Source: Mycobacterium deserti (GTDB lineage: Bacteria; Actinomycetota; Actinomycetes; Mycobacteriales; Mycobacteriaceae). From it: 64,000 nucleotides of DNA. Of this stretch, positions 32,949 to 42,161 are shown piece by piece. A program made the position numbers and the translations under genes. The notes beneath the pieces are model-generated. The model did no database searches, was not told where the DNA came from, and was given only the letters and a program-made list of their open reading frames with translations. Numbering within the stretch: position 1 is the first letter of the stretch; each line of letters begins with the position of its first letter. The stretch is taken from NCBI RefSeq assembly GCF_025345615.1, contig NZ_JAODWD010000006.1, forward strand, positions 434,001 to 498,000, given 5' to 3'.

Positions 32949-33049
32949 CTAACCCTTTCCCTGCGGTGCAAGAAGTCTGGCCGCGGGGCGATTACGTGAG
33001 GCGCACGAACGCGGGAGTATTTCCTCATCACCTACGAGAGGAAACACCA

Positions 33050-33409
33050 ATGAACAAGTTCAATTACGCCGCAACGCTTCTCGGCGCCTTCGCCGTTATC
33101 GTCCTCACTCCCGCGACCGCCTACGCAACCGACAACGACCCGTCCGGTCCCGGCGGATGCACCTACACCGACGCCGACGGCTACGACATTCCGATCCACG
33201 ACGGCGAAGACGTGTTCGTCGACGGCAAGATCGTCTCCTGCCGCGGCGGATCCATCATCATCACCACTGCCCCCAAGCGCGGTGGCGGGGGCCTGCGGCC
33301 GCAGACCGGCGGCCCCCTGCCGGTGCTGACCGAGGTTGAGCCCGCTGCGCCGGTGTCGCCCAAGCGGCCAGTCCTCTCCGACACGCCGATCCTGACCGCA
33401 CAAAACTGA
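33050..33409 (+). CDS. Small secreted proline-rich protein
   Basis: 119 aa with a signal peptide (MNKFNYAATLLGAFAVIVLTP...AYA-T) and a short Cys-Cys domain (GGCTYTDADGYDIPI, VSCRGGS), then a Gly-Pro-rich tail. Similar in size and position to Rv3706c. RBS GAGAGGA at about 33036 and ATG 33050. A strong terminator follows within 15 bp. Function unknown. Confidence 0.78.
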   Translation: MNKFNYAATLLGAFAVIVLTPATAYATDNDPSGPGGCTYTDADGYDIPIHDGEDVFVDGKIVSCRGGSIIITTAPKRGGGGLRPQTGGPLPVLTEVEPAAPVSPKRPVLSDTPILTAQN

Positions 33410-33419
33410 AGCCCTCCCA

Positions 33420-33458
33420 GCTCGGCCCGCCACCCGCGAAGACGGTGGCGGGCCGAGC
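33420..33458 (+). terminator. Strong hairpin terminator
   Basis: A perfect 15-bp stem: GCTCGGCCCGCCACC pairs with GGTGGCGGGCCGAGC around a 9-nt loop (CGCGAAGAC). No U-run follows, which is common for mycobacterial terminators. It separates the small secreted protein from the sigma-factor region. Confidence 0.8.
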
Positions 33459-33543
33459 CCGTGTAACGCTTTCGACGTTTCGAGGCACTCACTTTCCGTA
33501 CGCAGCAGCCAACCCGCTGCCGCCGGGAACCGAAGGAAGTGGC

Positions 33544-33717
33544 ATGACCACATTCAGCAACGGCATCGCCGTCCCCGCCGCCGTCGAATCGAAGATCGAC
33601 CAGCTGGGCGCCGCCATCGTCGGACTGTCCGTGGCCGCGCTGAGCTTCCGGTTCACCACACCCGGCGAATCCCTGCATGCGGCGCGGTTGACCGGAGTTA
33701 CTCTCGCGGCACGATGA
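33544..33717 (+). CDS. Small ORF coupled to ECF sigma gene
   Basis: 57 codons (MTTFSNGIAVPAAVESKIDQ...) behind a good RBS (GAAGGAAG, 4 nt before ATG). Its TGA overlaps the ATG of the downstream sigma factor (ATGA). The middle, LGAAIVGLSVAALSF, is hydrophobic. Overlap and RBS suggest a real small gene or a translational on-ramp for the sigma factor; no homologue recognised. Confidence 0.5.
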   Translation: MTTFSNGIAVPAAVESKIDQLGAAIVGLSVAALSFRFTTPGESLHAARLTGVTLAAR

Positions 33718-34349
33718 TCTCCGTCGAAGAGAACGAAAGCGCTCTCGTCGCCGCCCTGCAGGCCGGTGATGAGAGCGCCTTCGCCTCGCTCGTCGAGCGC
33801 CACAGCGCAGCCATGCGGAGAGTGGCTCGCGGTTACGTGTCCGCACACGAGATCGCCGAGGATGTCGTGCAGGAGACGTGGATCGCCCTGCTCAAGGGAA
33901 TCGACAAGTTCGAGGGCCGATCTTCGCTTCGCACATGGCTTTTCACGGTGATGATCAACATCGCCAAGGCGCGGGGCGTCCGCGACCGCCGTGCCACCGA
34001 CGCCGAGATGGCTGCGTTCACCGGGGGCACGGTCGACTCGGCGCGGTTCCGGCCCGCCGACGACCGGTGGCCGGGGCACTGGAAAGCCGACGCGGCGCCG
34101 ACGCGCTTCCCGGACACCCCAGAAGGCTCGGTCCTCGGCGGCGAACTTGTCGCGGTGGCCCGGCGCGAACTCGACAAACTTCCGGACAACCAACGCACCG
34201 TGGTCACGCTGCGCGACATGTACGGCTTCGACTCGAAAGAAGTGTGTGAATTGCTCGACATCACCATCGCGAATCAGCGAGTGCTGTTGCATCGCGGACG
34301 CGCCGCCGTGCGGCAAGCGCTCGAGACCTACCTGGCGGACGAATCATGA
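33714..34349 (+). CDS. ECF RNA polymerase sigma factor
   Basis: 211 aa. Region 2: YVSAHEIAEDVVQETWIALLKGIDKFEGRSSLRTWLFTVMINIA; region 4: LDKLPDNQRTVVTLRDMYGFDSKEVCELLDITIANQRVLLHRGRAAV. The linker between regions is long (about residues 90-145, DDRWPGHWKADAAPTRF), as in some redox- or metal-responsive ECF groups. Its stop overlaps the anti-sigma start (ATGA). Not present in the M. tuberculosis block. Confidence 0.9.
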   Translation: MISVEENESALVAALQAGDESAFASLVERHSAAMRRVARGYVSAHEIAEDVVQETWIALLKGIDKFEGRSSLRTWLFTVMINIAKARGVRDRRATDAEMAAFTGGTVDSARFRPADDRWPGHWKADAAPTRFPDTPEGSVLGGELVAVARRELDKLPDNQRTVVTLRDMYGFDSKEVCELLDITIANQRVLLHRGRAAVRQALETYLADES

Positions 34350-34576
34350 ACGAGATGGACTGCAACGAACTCGTCGAACTCGTCACCGCCTACCTCGACG
34401 GGTCACTGGATCTCGACACCCGCGCCCGGTTCGACATGCATCTGGTGGAGTGCGACGGCTGTGACAACTACCTGCAGCAGTTCCGCGCGACGATCAGCAC
34501 GCTCGGCAACGTCCGTGACGACCTCGATCCCGCGTTTCGGGACAAGCTGCTGGCCGCATTCCGCGACTGGAGATGA
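34346..34576 (+). CDS. Soluble zinc-type anti-sigma factor (ZAS)
   Basis: 76 aa, one small domain. Cys6, His32, Cys36 and Cys39 (MHLVECDGC) fit the zinc-associated anti-sigma motif HxxxCxxC. There is no transmembrane segment, so it is cytoplasmic, like RsrA-type redox-sensitive anti-sigmas. Overlap of 4 nt with the sigma gene indicates a sigma/anti-sigma pair. Oxidation of the CxxC would free the sigma factor; this is inference from the family. Confidence 0.87.
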   Translation: MNEMDCNELVELVTAYLDGSLDLDTRARFDMHLVECDGCDNYLQQFRATISTLGNVRDDLDPAFRDKLLAAFRDWR

Positions 34577-34650
34577 GCCAGCCGACGCTCACAGCTGATT
34601 CATAGCCAAATCATCGCAGACACATCAGAAGCGTTTGCATGATCATTCCC

Positions 34651-35049
34651 ATGAGCGAAACAACGACGTCCTCGTCCGAACCAGTGACCGGGCCGGTCAC
34701 CGCGGCCACCCCGGCTGCAACCGCCTACCAGGAGCCGCGGCGCCGATCCCGAGTCACCGCCGTCGCGGCATGGGTGGGCATCGTCGCCGGCGTGGTGTTC
34801 ATCGTCGCGGTGATCTTCTTCTCCGGCTTCATCCTCGGCAAGAGCTCCGGCGGCCACCACCGCGGGGGCGGCGGACCCCACGGCGACCGCGACTTCGCGG
34901 TCATCCACCGCGGTCCGCCACCGATGTTTCCCATGTGGCCGCGCGGCGACGAGCGACCGCCGTTCGGTCCCGGCTCCGGCCCGCAGGCACCGCAGTCACC
35001 GGACAGCTCGCCCGACGCGCCGACGACGACGGCGCCGGCCCGGCCGTAG
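34651..35049 (+). CDS. Single-pass proline/glycine-rich membrane protein
   Basis: About 132 aa. N-terminal low-complexity part (Ser/Thr/Pro), one TM helix (VTAVAAWVGIVAGVVFIVAVIFFSGFILG), then a His/Gly-rich (HHRGGGGPHGDRD) and Pro-rich tail. Comparable in size to Rv3705A. ATG 34651 (MSETTTSS) preferred; ATG 34639 is in frame. The His-rich segment next to the membrane might bind metals, though this is speculative. Confidence 0.65.
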   Translation: MSETTTSSSEPVTGPVTAATPAATAYQEPRRRSRVTAVAAWVGIVAGVVFIVAVIFFSGFILGKSSGGHHRGGGGPHGDRDFAVIHRGPPPMFPMWPRGDERPPFGPGSGPQAPQSPDSSPDAPTTTAPARP

Positions 35050-35063
35050 CCAACACGACGAAT

Positions 35064-35110
35064 TCCGACTTTTGGCGGGACAGTGCGAGCGCACACCGAC
35101 AAAAGTCGGA
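35064..35110. repeat. Palindromic element between 34.6 kb gene and catalase
   Basis: TCCGACTTTTG (35064-35074) and CAAAAGTCGGA (35100-35110) are perfect 11-bp arms. The loop carries a smaller GTGCG-AG-CGCAC hairpin. The right arm with flanks is the reverse complement of the 19.99 kb repeat with one difference. Intergenic, non-coding. Confidence 0.65.
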
Positions 35111-35232
35111 TTTCGGCGCGCTGCGTCCTCTTCGTCGTCAACTGCGACCTGCTGATCCGCGATGTTTGGAGTTGATCAACAATGGGGGACTCAGCATTTC
35201 GTGGCACAGCGCCGACGAGGAGATGACCCCCG

Positions 35233-36693
35233 ATGACCGAGAACTACACGACGAACGACGCAGGCAACCCGGCCCCCAGCCTCGAGCATTCGCTCACCGT
35301 CGGCTCCGACGGCCCGATCCTGTTGCACGACCATTACCTGATCGAGCAGATGGCCAACTTCAACCGGGAGCGCATCCCGGAGCGCCAGCCGCACGCGAAG
35401 GGTGGTGGCGCGTTCGGTCACTTCGAGGTCACCGCAGACGTCAGCAAGTTCACCAAAGCGGCTGTGTTTCAACCCGGTACGCGCACGGACACACTGATCC
35501 GGTTCTCCACCGTCGCAGGCGAGCGCGGTAGCCCAGACACGTGGCGAGATCCGCGCGGCTTCGCGCTGAAGTTCTACACCAGCGAGGGCAACTTCGACAT
35601 CGTCGGCAACAACACGCCGGTGTTCTTCGTCCGCGACCCGATGAAGTTCCAGAACTTCATCCGCTCGCAGAAGCGCATGCAGGCCACCAACCTGCGCGAC
35701 CACCACATGCAGTGGGACTTCTGGACGCTCTCACCCGAGTCGGCCCACCAGGTCACGTGGCTGATGGGCGACCGCGGGATTCCGAAGACCTGGCGCCACA
35801 TGAACGGTTACTCCAGCCACACCTACAGCTGGCTCAATGCCGATGACGAGCTGTTCTGGGTCAAGTACCACTTCAAGTCCGACCAGGGCGTTGAATTCCT
35901 GACCCAGGAGGATGCCGACCGACTGGCAGGCGAGGACGGCGACTACCACCAACGCGACCTGTACACCGCCATCGAGGACGGCAACTTCCCGAGTTGGACG
36001 TTGCACATGCAGATCATGCCGTTCGAGGACGCCAAGACGTATCGGTTCAACCCGTTCGACCTGACCAAGGTGTGGCCGCACGGCGACTATCCGCTGCACG
36101 AGGTCGGCAGGCTGACGCTGACCCGCAACGTGACCGACTACCACACGGAGATGGAGCAGGCCGCGTTCGAGCCCAACAACATCGTGCCCGGCACCGGCCT
36201 GTCCCCGGACAAGATGCTGCTGGCCCGCGGTTTCTCCTACGCCGACGCCCATCGGCACCGCCTCGGCGTCAACTACAAGCAGATTCCGGTCAACGAGCCC
36301 AGGACCGAAGTGCGCGCCTACTCCAAAGACGGCGCGATGCGGATCCACAACGTGACCGATCCCGTGTACGCGCCAAACTCGATGGGTGGCCCGGAAGCCG
36401 ACCCGAGGCGGGCGGCCGAGGTGCACTGGGCGTCCGACGGCGAAATGGTCCGCATGGCGTACGCGCTGCGCGAGGACGACGACGACTGGGGACAGGCCGG
36501 CACGCTGGTGCGCGACGTGCTCAACGATGATGAGCGAGACCGTTTGGCGCACAACATCATCGGCCACGTGACCAAGGGCGTGCGTGAGCCGGTGCTATCG
36601 CGGGTGTTCCAGTACTGGTCAAACGTCGACCCCGACCTCGGCAAGAAGGTCGAGGAGGGCGTGCGTCAGAAGCTCGATCGCAACGGGGCGTGA
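35233..36693 (+). CDS. katA: Monofunctional catalase (small-subunit type)
   Basis: 486 aa. Active-site His54 ([12 protein letters not shown]), distal Asn in [13 protein letters not shown], and the heme-Tyr region [18 protein letters not shown]. Length fits clade 3 catalases. Breaks down H2O2. The promoter region holds a perfect GTTGATCAAC palindrome (35170-35179). RBS GAGGAG 10 nt before ATG. Near an ECF sigma/ZAS pair and Ohr, so probably part of a redox response. An insertion relative to the M. tuberculosis gene order. Confidence 0.94.
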   Translation: MTENYTTNDAGNPAPSLEHSLTVGSDGPILLHDHYLIEQMANFNRERIPERQPHAKGGGAFGHFEVTADVSKFTKAAVFQPGTRTDTLIRFSTVAGERGSPDTWRDPRGFALKFYTSEGNFDIVGNNTPVFFVRDPMKFQNFIRSQKRMQATNLRDHHMQWDFWTLSPESAHQVTWLMGDRGIPKTWRHMNGYSSHTYSWLNADDELFWVKYHFKSDQGVEFLTQEDADRLAGEDGDYHQRDLYTAIEDGNFPSWTLHMQIMPFEDAKTYRFNPFDLTKVWPHGDYPLHEVGRLTLTRNVTDYHTEMEQAAFEPNNIVPGTGLSPDKMLLARGFSYADAHRHRLGVNYKQIPVNEPRTEVRAYSKDGAMRIHNVTDPVYAPNSMGGPEADPRRAAEVHWASDGEMVRMAYALREDDDDWGQAGTLVRDVLNDDERDRLAHNIIGHVTKGVREPVLSRVFQYWSNVDPDLGKKVEEGVRQKLDRNGA

Positions 36694-36739
36694 CGAGGGG
36701 CACCTTGCCGCTGGATGGCGGGCTGGCATGATCAAGGCC

Positions 36740-37168
36740 ATGAGCATCGAAGTCGTTTTCACCTCAGAATCCACTGCAACCGGCGGCGGCCGTGAAGGCC
36801 ACGTGAAGTCCTCGACCGGCCGGATCGACCTGAACACCAACCACCCGAAGGAGATGGGCGGTAGCGGGGAGGGCACCAACCCCGAGGAACTTTTCTCGGC
36901 CGGGTACTCCGCCTGCTTCCTCGGTGCGCTGCGGTTGGTGGCCAAGAACGAGAAGATCGACCTCGACGACGCGACCGGCATCACGGCCCAGGTCGGCTTC
37001 GGCAAGGACCCGTCCGGCGGGTTCGGCATCAACGCCCATCTGATCGGCTATCTGCCCGGCCTCGAGCAGAGCGCCGCCGACGAGCTGATGGAGAAGGCAC
37101 ATCAGGTGTGCCCGTACTCGAAGGCCACCCGCGGCAACATCGACGTCACGCTGTCGGCGAAGGTCTGA
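36740..37168 (+). CDS. Organic hydroperoxide reductase, Ohr/OsmC family
   Basis: 142 aa. The two reactive cysteines are Cys59 (GYSACFLGAL) and Cys124 (HQVCPYSKATRGN), the spacing of Ohr. Arg18 (GGGREGHVKSS) fits the conserved substrate Arg. Reduces organic hydroperoxides with thiols. ATG 36740 chosen; ATG 36728 (MIKAMSIEV) is in frame. 46 bp after katA, probably cotranscribed. Confidence 0.9.
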   Translation: MSIEVVFTSESTATGGGREGHVKSSTGRIDLNTNHPKEMGGSGEGTNPEELFSAGYSACFLGALRLVAKNEKIDLDDATGITAQVGFGKDPSGGFGINAHLIGYLPGLEQSAADELMEKAHQVCPYSKATRGNIDVTLSAKV

Positions 37169-37171
37169 TTC

Positions 37172-37822
37172 ATGCGTGCCGCCGCCGTCGCCGGCGTCGG
37201 TCTGGCTCTTGGACTGTCGCTGGCGGCGCCGGTCGGTGACGCGTCTGCGCGGCCGTCCGATCCGGGCGTGGTGAATTACGCCGTGCTGCCCAAAGGGTCG
37301 GTGGGCAATATCGTCGGCGCCACGATGCGGTTCGAGTCGACGTTCACCGACCCATTCCAGGCGTTCTACGTCGACAACCCGGTGTGCAACAACTGGGCCG
37401 ACATCGGGTTGCCCGACGTCTACGCCGACCCGGACCTGGCGTCCTTCAACGGTGCGGTGGCCCAGGAGTCGCCGACCGACATGACGCACTTCGTCAAGCA
37501 GGCCGTCGGGGTGTACGCCTCCGTCGACGCCGCCGACCGCGCGTTCCGGCGCGTCGTCGATCGGACCGTCGGCTGCAGCGGACAGACGACCGCGATGCAT
37601 CTCGACAACCTGACCACCCAGGTGTGGACCTACACGGGCGGGCCGGCTACGGGGACGGACGCCGACTGGGTCAAGCAGGAGGCGGGCACCGACCGTCGGT
37701 GTTTCACGACGACTCGCAAGCGCGAGAACGTTCTGCTGCAGGCGAAAGTCTGTCAATCCGGCAACGGCGGTCCAGCGGTGAACGTGCTGGCCGGGGCGAT
37801 GCAGAACACGCTCGGCCAATAA
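37172..37822 (+). CDS. Secreted PknH-sensor-like domain protein (Rv3705c type)
   Basis: 216 aa with a signal peptide (AAAVAGVGLALGLSLAAPVGDASA). The mature domain resembles the extracellular PASTA-free sensor of PknH: NNWADIGLPDVYADPDLAS, and the four cysteines in CNNW, GCSGQ, RRCFTT and KVCQS may form two disulfides. It has no kinase part, so it is a free secreted domain. Starts 4 bp after ohr. May be a ligand-binding lipid-linked or periplasmic protein. Confidence 0.78.
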   Translation: MRAAAVAGVGLALGLSLAAPVGDASARPSDPGVVNYAVLPKGSVGNIVGATMRFESTFTDPFQAFYVDNPVCNNWADIGLPDVYADPDLASFNGAVAQESPTDMTHFVKQAVGVYASVDAADRAFRRVVDRTVGCSGQTTAMHLDNLTTQVWTYTGGPATGTDADWVKQEAGTDRRCFTTTRKRENVLLQAKVCQSGNGGPAVNVLAGAMQNTLGQ

Positions 37823-37854
37823 ATCGAGGGGTCCGCGTCATCGACGCGTCATGA

Positions 37855-37869
37855 AAATCCCGGGGATTT
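37855..37869. promoter_or_regulatory. Perfect palindrome upstream of egtA
   Basis: AAATCCC-G-GGGATTT is a perfect 15-bp inverted repeat about 66 bp before the preferred egtA ATG (37935). Symmetry and position suggest an operator for a dimeric regulator of ergothioneine synthesis. If egtA instead began at 37851, it would be coding, but the later start fits the family better. Confidence 0.5.
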
Positions 37870-37934
37870 GTCGGAGTCCTCGTCAAAGATGGATGACGGC
37901 CTTTCGTTTTTCCGGACCCGGAAGGGTGGGTGTC

Positions 37935-39215
37935 ATGGCCTTCGCCGCCACATCCGAGATCAACGCCGCCCGCCCGACCCATGCCGCCGAACTGGACAGC
38001 GCCACAGCCGCCGCACGCTATGTCGGCGACAACTGCCTGACCGACGGGCCGGTCGGCCGGGTGGGTCTGGAGATCGAGGCGCACTGCTTCGACCTCCTCG
38101 ATCCGATGCGCCGCCCGGATTGGGACCGGCTGACCCAGATCATTGCAGGCATCCCGGCACTGCCCGGCGGCAGCGCGATCACCGTCGAACCCGGCGGCGC
38201 CGTCGAGTTGTCCGGCCCGCCGATGAGCGGACCGCTGCCCGCGATCGCCGCGATGACCGCAGACCGCGCGGTGCTGCGCGCGGCGTTCGCCCAGGAGGGG
38301 CTGGGGCTGGTGCTGCTGGGCGCAGACCCCCTGCGACCGGCCAAACGGGTGAACCCCGGTAGCCGGTATCGGGCGATGGAGACCTTTTTCACCGCGAGCC
38401 AGACCGCCGCCGCAGGTGCGGCGATGATGACTTCGACCGCCTCCGTGCAGGTCAACATCGAGGCCGGGCCGCAGGACGGATGGGCCGACCGGGTACGGCT
38501 GGCCCACGCGCTGGGGCCGACGATGGTCGCGATCGCCGCCAACTCACCGCTGCTCGGCGGCAAGTTCTCCGGCTGGCGGTCCGCGCGTCAACACGTGTGG
38601 AGCCAGTTGGACTCCGCCCGCTGCGGACCGGTCCTCGGCGCCAGCGGCGACGACCCCGCAGGCGAGTGGGCGCGGTATGCGATGAAGGCGCCCGTGATGC
38701 TGGTCCGCACGCCGGACGCGGTGCCGGTGACCGACTGGGTGCCGTTCGCCGACTGGGCCGACGGGCGAGCGCCACTCGGCGACCGCCGACCCACCGAGGC
38801 CGATCTCGACTACCACCTGACCACACTGTTCCCGCCGGTGCGGCCACGGCGGTTCCTGGAGATCCGCTACCTCGACAGCGTGCCAGACGCGGTATGGCCC
38901 GCTGTGGTGTTCACGCTCGTCACGCTGCTCGACGATCCACAGGTGGCCGACGTCGCCGCGGAGGCATGCGCGCCGGTCGCCACCGCATGGGATCGCGCCG
39001 CCCAGATCGGCCTCGGTGACCGGCTCCTGCAGGAGGCCGCCGTGCGCTGCGTGCGCGCCGCGGCGCAGCGGGCGCCTGCCGAACTCGAGGAATCGATGCA
39101 GCAGTTGGTGCGTTCGGTCGAAGAGGGACGGTCTCCGGCCGACGAGTTCTCGGACCGGGCCGTCAAGTACGGGATCGCGCCCGCGGTTCTGCAAATGGCG
39201 CAAGGGGAAGCGTGA
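37935..39215 (+). CDS. egtA: Ergothioneine pathway glutamate-cysteine ligase EgtA
   Basis: 426 aa, GCS2/plant-type family. Core: [14 protein letters not shown] (metal-binding Glu), [12 protein letters not shown], and [15 protein letters not shown]. Makes gamma-glutamylcysteine for EgtB. ATG 37935 ([10 protein letters not shown]) preferred over in-frame ATG 37851. Overlaps egtB (GTGA). First gene of an intact egtABCDE operon ending at 43276. Confidence 0.92.
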   Translation: MAFAATSEINAARPTHAAELDSATAAARYVGDNCLTDGPVGRVGLEIEAHCFDLLDPMRRPDWDRLTQIIAGIPALPGGSAITVEPGGAVELSGPPMSGPLPAIAAMTADRAVLRAAFAQEGLGLVLLGADPLRPAKRVNPGSRYRAMETFFTASQTAAAGAAMMTSTASVQVNIEAGPQDGWADRVRLAHALGPTMVAIAANSPLLGGKFSGWRSARQHVWSQLDSARCGPVLGASGDDPAGEWARYAMKAPVMLVRTPDAVPVTDWVPFADWADGRAPLGDRRPTEADLDYHLTTLFPPVRPRRFLEIRYLDSVPDAVWPAVVFTLVTLLDDPQVADVAAEACAPVATAWDRAAQIGLGDRLLQEAAVRCVRAAAQRAPAELEESMQQLVRSVEEGRSPADEFSDRAVKYGIAPAVLQMAQGEA

Positions 39216-40507
39216 TCTCTCGCGAGACGCTGGCACGTGAACTCACCAAGGCCCGGGACCGCACGCTGCGACTGGTCGACTTCGACGATGCCGAACTCGG
39301 CAGGCAGTACAACCCGCTGATGAGCCCCCTGGTGTGGGACCTCGCGCACATCGGCTGGCAAGAGGAACTCTGGCTGCTGCGCGACAACAATCCCGGCCGG
39401 CCCGGACTGCTCGAGCCACAGGTCGAGCGGTGCTACGACGCGTTCCTCAACTCGCGCGCCAGCCGAGTCGACCTTCCGCTGCTCTCACCTGCCGAGGCAA
39501 GGTCCTACTGCTCTACCGTCCGCAGCAAGGCGCTCGACAGCCTCGACGCGCTGCGGTTCGACGGCTCCGAAACGCAGTCAGCGTTCACCTTCGGGTTGGT
39601 GATCAGCCACGAGAACCAGCACGACGAGACCATGCTCCAGGCGCTGAACCTTCGCGTCGGCCCGCCGCTGCTGGATCGCGGAAAGTCGTTGCCGTCCGGA
39701 CGATCCGGCGTCTCGGGGACCTCCGTGCTGGTGCCCGGGGGCGAAATCGTGCTCGGTGTCGACGAGTCAACCGAACCGCACTCGCTGGACAACGAGCGGC
39801 CCGCGCATGTCGTCGACGTGCCGGCCTTCCGCATCGGCCGGGTCCCGGTCACCAACGCCGAGTGGCGACAGTTCGTCGACGACGGTGGCTACGACCAGCC
39901 GCGGTGGTGGTCGGAACGCGGTTGGGCGCACCGTCAGGAGGCGGGCCTGTGCGCGCCGAGGTTCTGGAACACCGGCGATCTGGCGGGCACCCGCACCCGC
40001 TTCGGGCATGTCGAGGACATCCCGGCCGACGAACCGGTGCAGCACATCACGTACTTCGAGGCCGAGGCGTACGCGGCGTGGGCAGGCGCCCGGCTACCCA
40101 CCGAAGTCGAGTGGGAAAAGGCCTGCGCGTGGGATCCGGCGACGGGGACGCGGCGCAAATACCCGTGGGGCGCATCGGAGCCCACCGAGCACCTTGCCAA
40201 CCTGGGCGGCGATGCGCTTCGCCCGGCGCCGGTCGGCGCATACCCGGCAGGGGCGTCGGCCTACGGTGCCGAACAGATGCTCGGCGACGTGTGGGAGTGG
40301 ACCACCTCACCGCTGCGGCCGTGGCCCGGGTTCACCCCGATGATCTACGAGCAGTACTCGCAGCCGTTCTTCGACGGCGACTACAAGGTGCTGCGCGGTG
40401 GGTCGTGGGCGGTCGCGCCGAGTATCCTGCGACCCAGCTTCCGCAACTGGGATCACCCGATCCGCCGCCAGATCTTCTCCGGTGTCCGGCTGGCCTGGGA
40501 CGTCTGA
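39212..40507 (+). CDS. egtB: Hercynine sulfoxide synthase EgtB
   Basis: 431 aa non-heme iron enzyme. N-terminal DinB-like domain has His46 ([12 protein letters not shown]), His133 and His137 with Glu139 (SHENQHDE), matching the 3-His iron site. The C-terminal formylglycine-generating-enzyme-like domain includes [11 protein letters not shown] and [11 protein letters not shown], and ends GVRLAWDV. Couples hercynine and gamma-glutamylcysteine using O2. GTG start overlapping egtA. Confidence 0.96.
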   Translation: MISRETLARELTKARDRTLRLVDFDDAELGRQYNPLMSPLVWDLAHIGWQEELWLLRDNNPGRPGLLEPQVERCYDAFLNSRASRVDLPLLSPAEARSYCSTVRSKALDSLDALRFDGSETQSAFTFGLVISHENQHDETMLQALNLRVGPPLLDRGKSLPSGRSGVSGTSVLVPGGEIVLGVDESTEPHSLDNERPAHVVDVPAFRIGRVPVTNAEWRQFVDDGGYDQPRWWSERGWAHRQEAGLCAPRFWNTGDLAGTRTRFGHVEDIPADEPVQHITYFEAEAYAAWAGARLPTEVEWEKACAWDPATGTRRKYPWGASEPTEHLANLGGDALRPAPVGAYPAGASAYGAEQMLGDVWEWTTSPLRPWPGFTPMIYEQYSQPFFDGDYKVLRGGSWAVAPSILRPSFRNWDHPIRRQIFSGVRLAWDV

Positions 40508-41199
40508 TGTGCCGACACCTCGGGTGGCTCGGCGACGCCGTATCGGTCGCCTCGCTGGTCGCCGATCCCGCCAACGGCCTTCTCGTGCAGTCGTATTCAC
40601 CACGACGGCAGAAGCACGGTCTGATGAACGCAGACGGCTGGGGCGTGGGCTTCTACGACGGCGCAACTCCGCGCCGATGGAGAAGTGCCGCGCCGCTGTG
40701 GGGCGACGCGTCGTTCGCGTCGGTAGCGCCCGCGTTGCGCAGCACCTGCGTGGTCGCCGCGGTGCGCTCGGCCAGTGTCGGCATGCCCATCGAACCGTCG
40801 GCGTCGGCGCCGTTCTCCGACGGGCAGTGGCTGCTGTCGCACAACGGTCTCGTCGACCGCTCGGTGTTGCCGCTCTCGCCGCGCGCCGAATCGACGAACG
40901 ACAGTGCGCTGCTGGCGGCACTGATCTTCGACCGCGGCCTCGATGCGCTCGGGGACACCATCGTCGAGGTGGCTGCGGCCGACCCGAACGCCCGGCTGAA
41001 CATCCTCGCGGGCAACGGATCCCGGCTGGTCGCCACAACGTGGGGTGACACGCTGTCGATGTTGCGCCGTCACGACGGCATCGTGCTGGCCAGTGAACCC
41101 TACGATGACGACCCGCAGTGGCAGGAGATCCCCGACCGGCACCTGGTGCGTGTGCACGGTTCCGACGTCGAACTCATCCCGTTGAAAGGCTCGGCATGA
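40507..41199 (+). CDS. egtC: Gamma-glutamyl amidohydrolase EgtC
   Basis: 230 aa N-terminal nucleophile class II amidotransferase. Cys2 (MCRHLGWLG) is the nucleophile after Met removal; GWGVGFYD and LLSHNGLVD are the conserved family segments. Removes glutamate from the gamma-glutamyl sulfoxide intermediate. ATG overlaps the egtB TGA (TGATG). Confidence 0.95.
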   Translation: MCRHLGWLGDAVSVASLVADPANGLLVQSYSPRRQKHGLMNADGWGVGFYDGATPRRWRSAAPLWGDASFASVAPALRSTCVVAAVRSASVGMPIEPSASAPFSDGQWLLSHNGLVDRSVLPLSPRAESTNDSALLAALIFDRGLDALGDTIVEVAAADPNARLNILAGNGSRLVATTWGDTLSMLRRHDGIVLASEPYDDDPQWQEIPDRHLVRVHGSDVELIPLKGSA

Positions 41200-42161
41200 C
41201 CATTTCGCTGTCCAACTATCTGGCGGCCGATTCGGCTGCCACTGCGCTGCGCCGCGACGTCCGCGACGGCCTTACGCAGACACCGAAGTCGTTGCCGCCG
41301 AAGTGGTTCTACGACTCCGCGGGTAGCGACCTGTTCGACCAGATCACCCGGCTGCCCGAGTACTACCCGACCCGCACCGAGGCGCAGATCCTGCGGGACC
41401 GGTCAGCCGAGATCGCGGCGGCGTCTGGCGCCGACACCCTGGTCGAGCTGGGCAGCGGCACGTCGGAGAAGACACGCATGCTGCTCGACGCCCTGCGCGA
41501 CAGCGGAACTCTGCGTCGTTTCATCCCGTTCGATGTCGACGCCGGTGTCCTCGAGGCCGCAGGATCGGCCATCCAACGGGAGTACCCGGCCATTGACGTC
41601 GACGCGGTGTGCGGCGATTTCGAGGAGCATCTCGGCAAGATTCCGCGCGTCGGCCGTCGCCTCGTGGCGTTCCTCGGGTCCACCATCGGCAACCTCACGC
41701 CCGGGCCGCGCGCTCAGTTCCTGTCTGCGCTGGCGGAATCGCTGCAGCCTGGTGACACCGTGCTGCTGGGCACCGATCTGGTGAAGGACACCGGGCGGCT
41801 GGTGCGGGCCTACGACGACAGCGCAGGGGTGACAGCGAGGTTCAATCGCAATGTGCTTGCGGTTGTCAACCGCGAACTCGATGCCGATTTCGCGATCGAG
41901 CGGTTCGACCACGTCGCGAAGTGGAACACCGACGAAGAGCGAATCGAGATGTGGCTGCGGTCATCCGGACCGCAGCGCGTGCACGTGAAGGCGCTGGACC
42001 TGACCGTCGACTTTGCCGACGGCGAAGAGATGCTCACCGAGGTGTCGTCGAAGTTTCGCCGCGAGAAGGTGACAGCCGAACTCGCCGACGCCGGTCTGAG
42101 ATGCACCCATTGGTGGACCGACGAGGCGGGCGACTTCGGACTGTCGCTGTCGACCCGATGA
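41196..42161 (+). CDS. egtD: Histidine N-alpha-methyltransferase EgtD
   Basis: 321 aa, the size of the M. smegmatis enzyme. Motifs: [32 protein letters not shown] (N-terminal substrate domain), SAM motif [22 protein letters not shown], and [15 protein letters not shown]. Trimethylates histidine to hercynine, the committed step. Overlaps egtC by 4 nt and egtE by 4 nt. Confidence 0.97.
   Translation: MTISLSNYLAADSAATALRRDVRDGLTQTPKSLPPKWFYDSAGSDLFDQITRLPEYYPTRTEAQILRDRSAEIAAASGADTLVELGSGTSEKTRMLLDALRDSGTLRRFIPFDVDAGVLEAAGSAIQREYPAIDVDAVCGDFEEHLGKIPRVGRRLVAFLGSTIGNLTPGPRAQFLSALAESLQPGDTVLLGTDLVKDTGRLVRAYDDSAGVTARFNRNVLAVVNRELDADFAIERFDHVAKWNTDEERIEMWLRSSGPQRVHVKALDLTVDFADGEEMLTEVSSKFRREKVTAELADAGLRCTHWWTDEAGDFGLSLSTR

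Noticed and set aside
33463-33490. Possible ECF-type promoter (GTAAC) before the small ORF and sigma gene
   Set aside because: No -10 element at the expected spacing could be seen.
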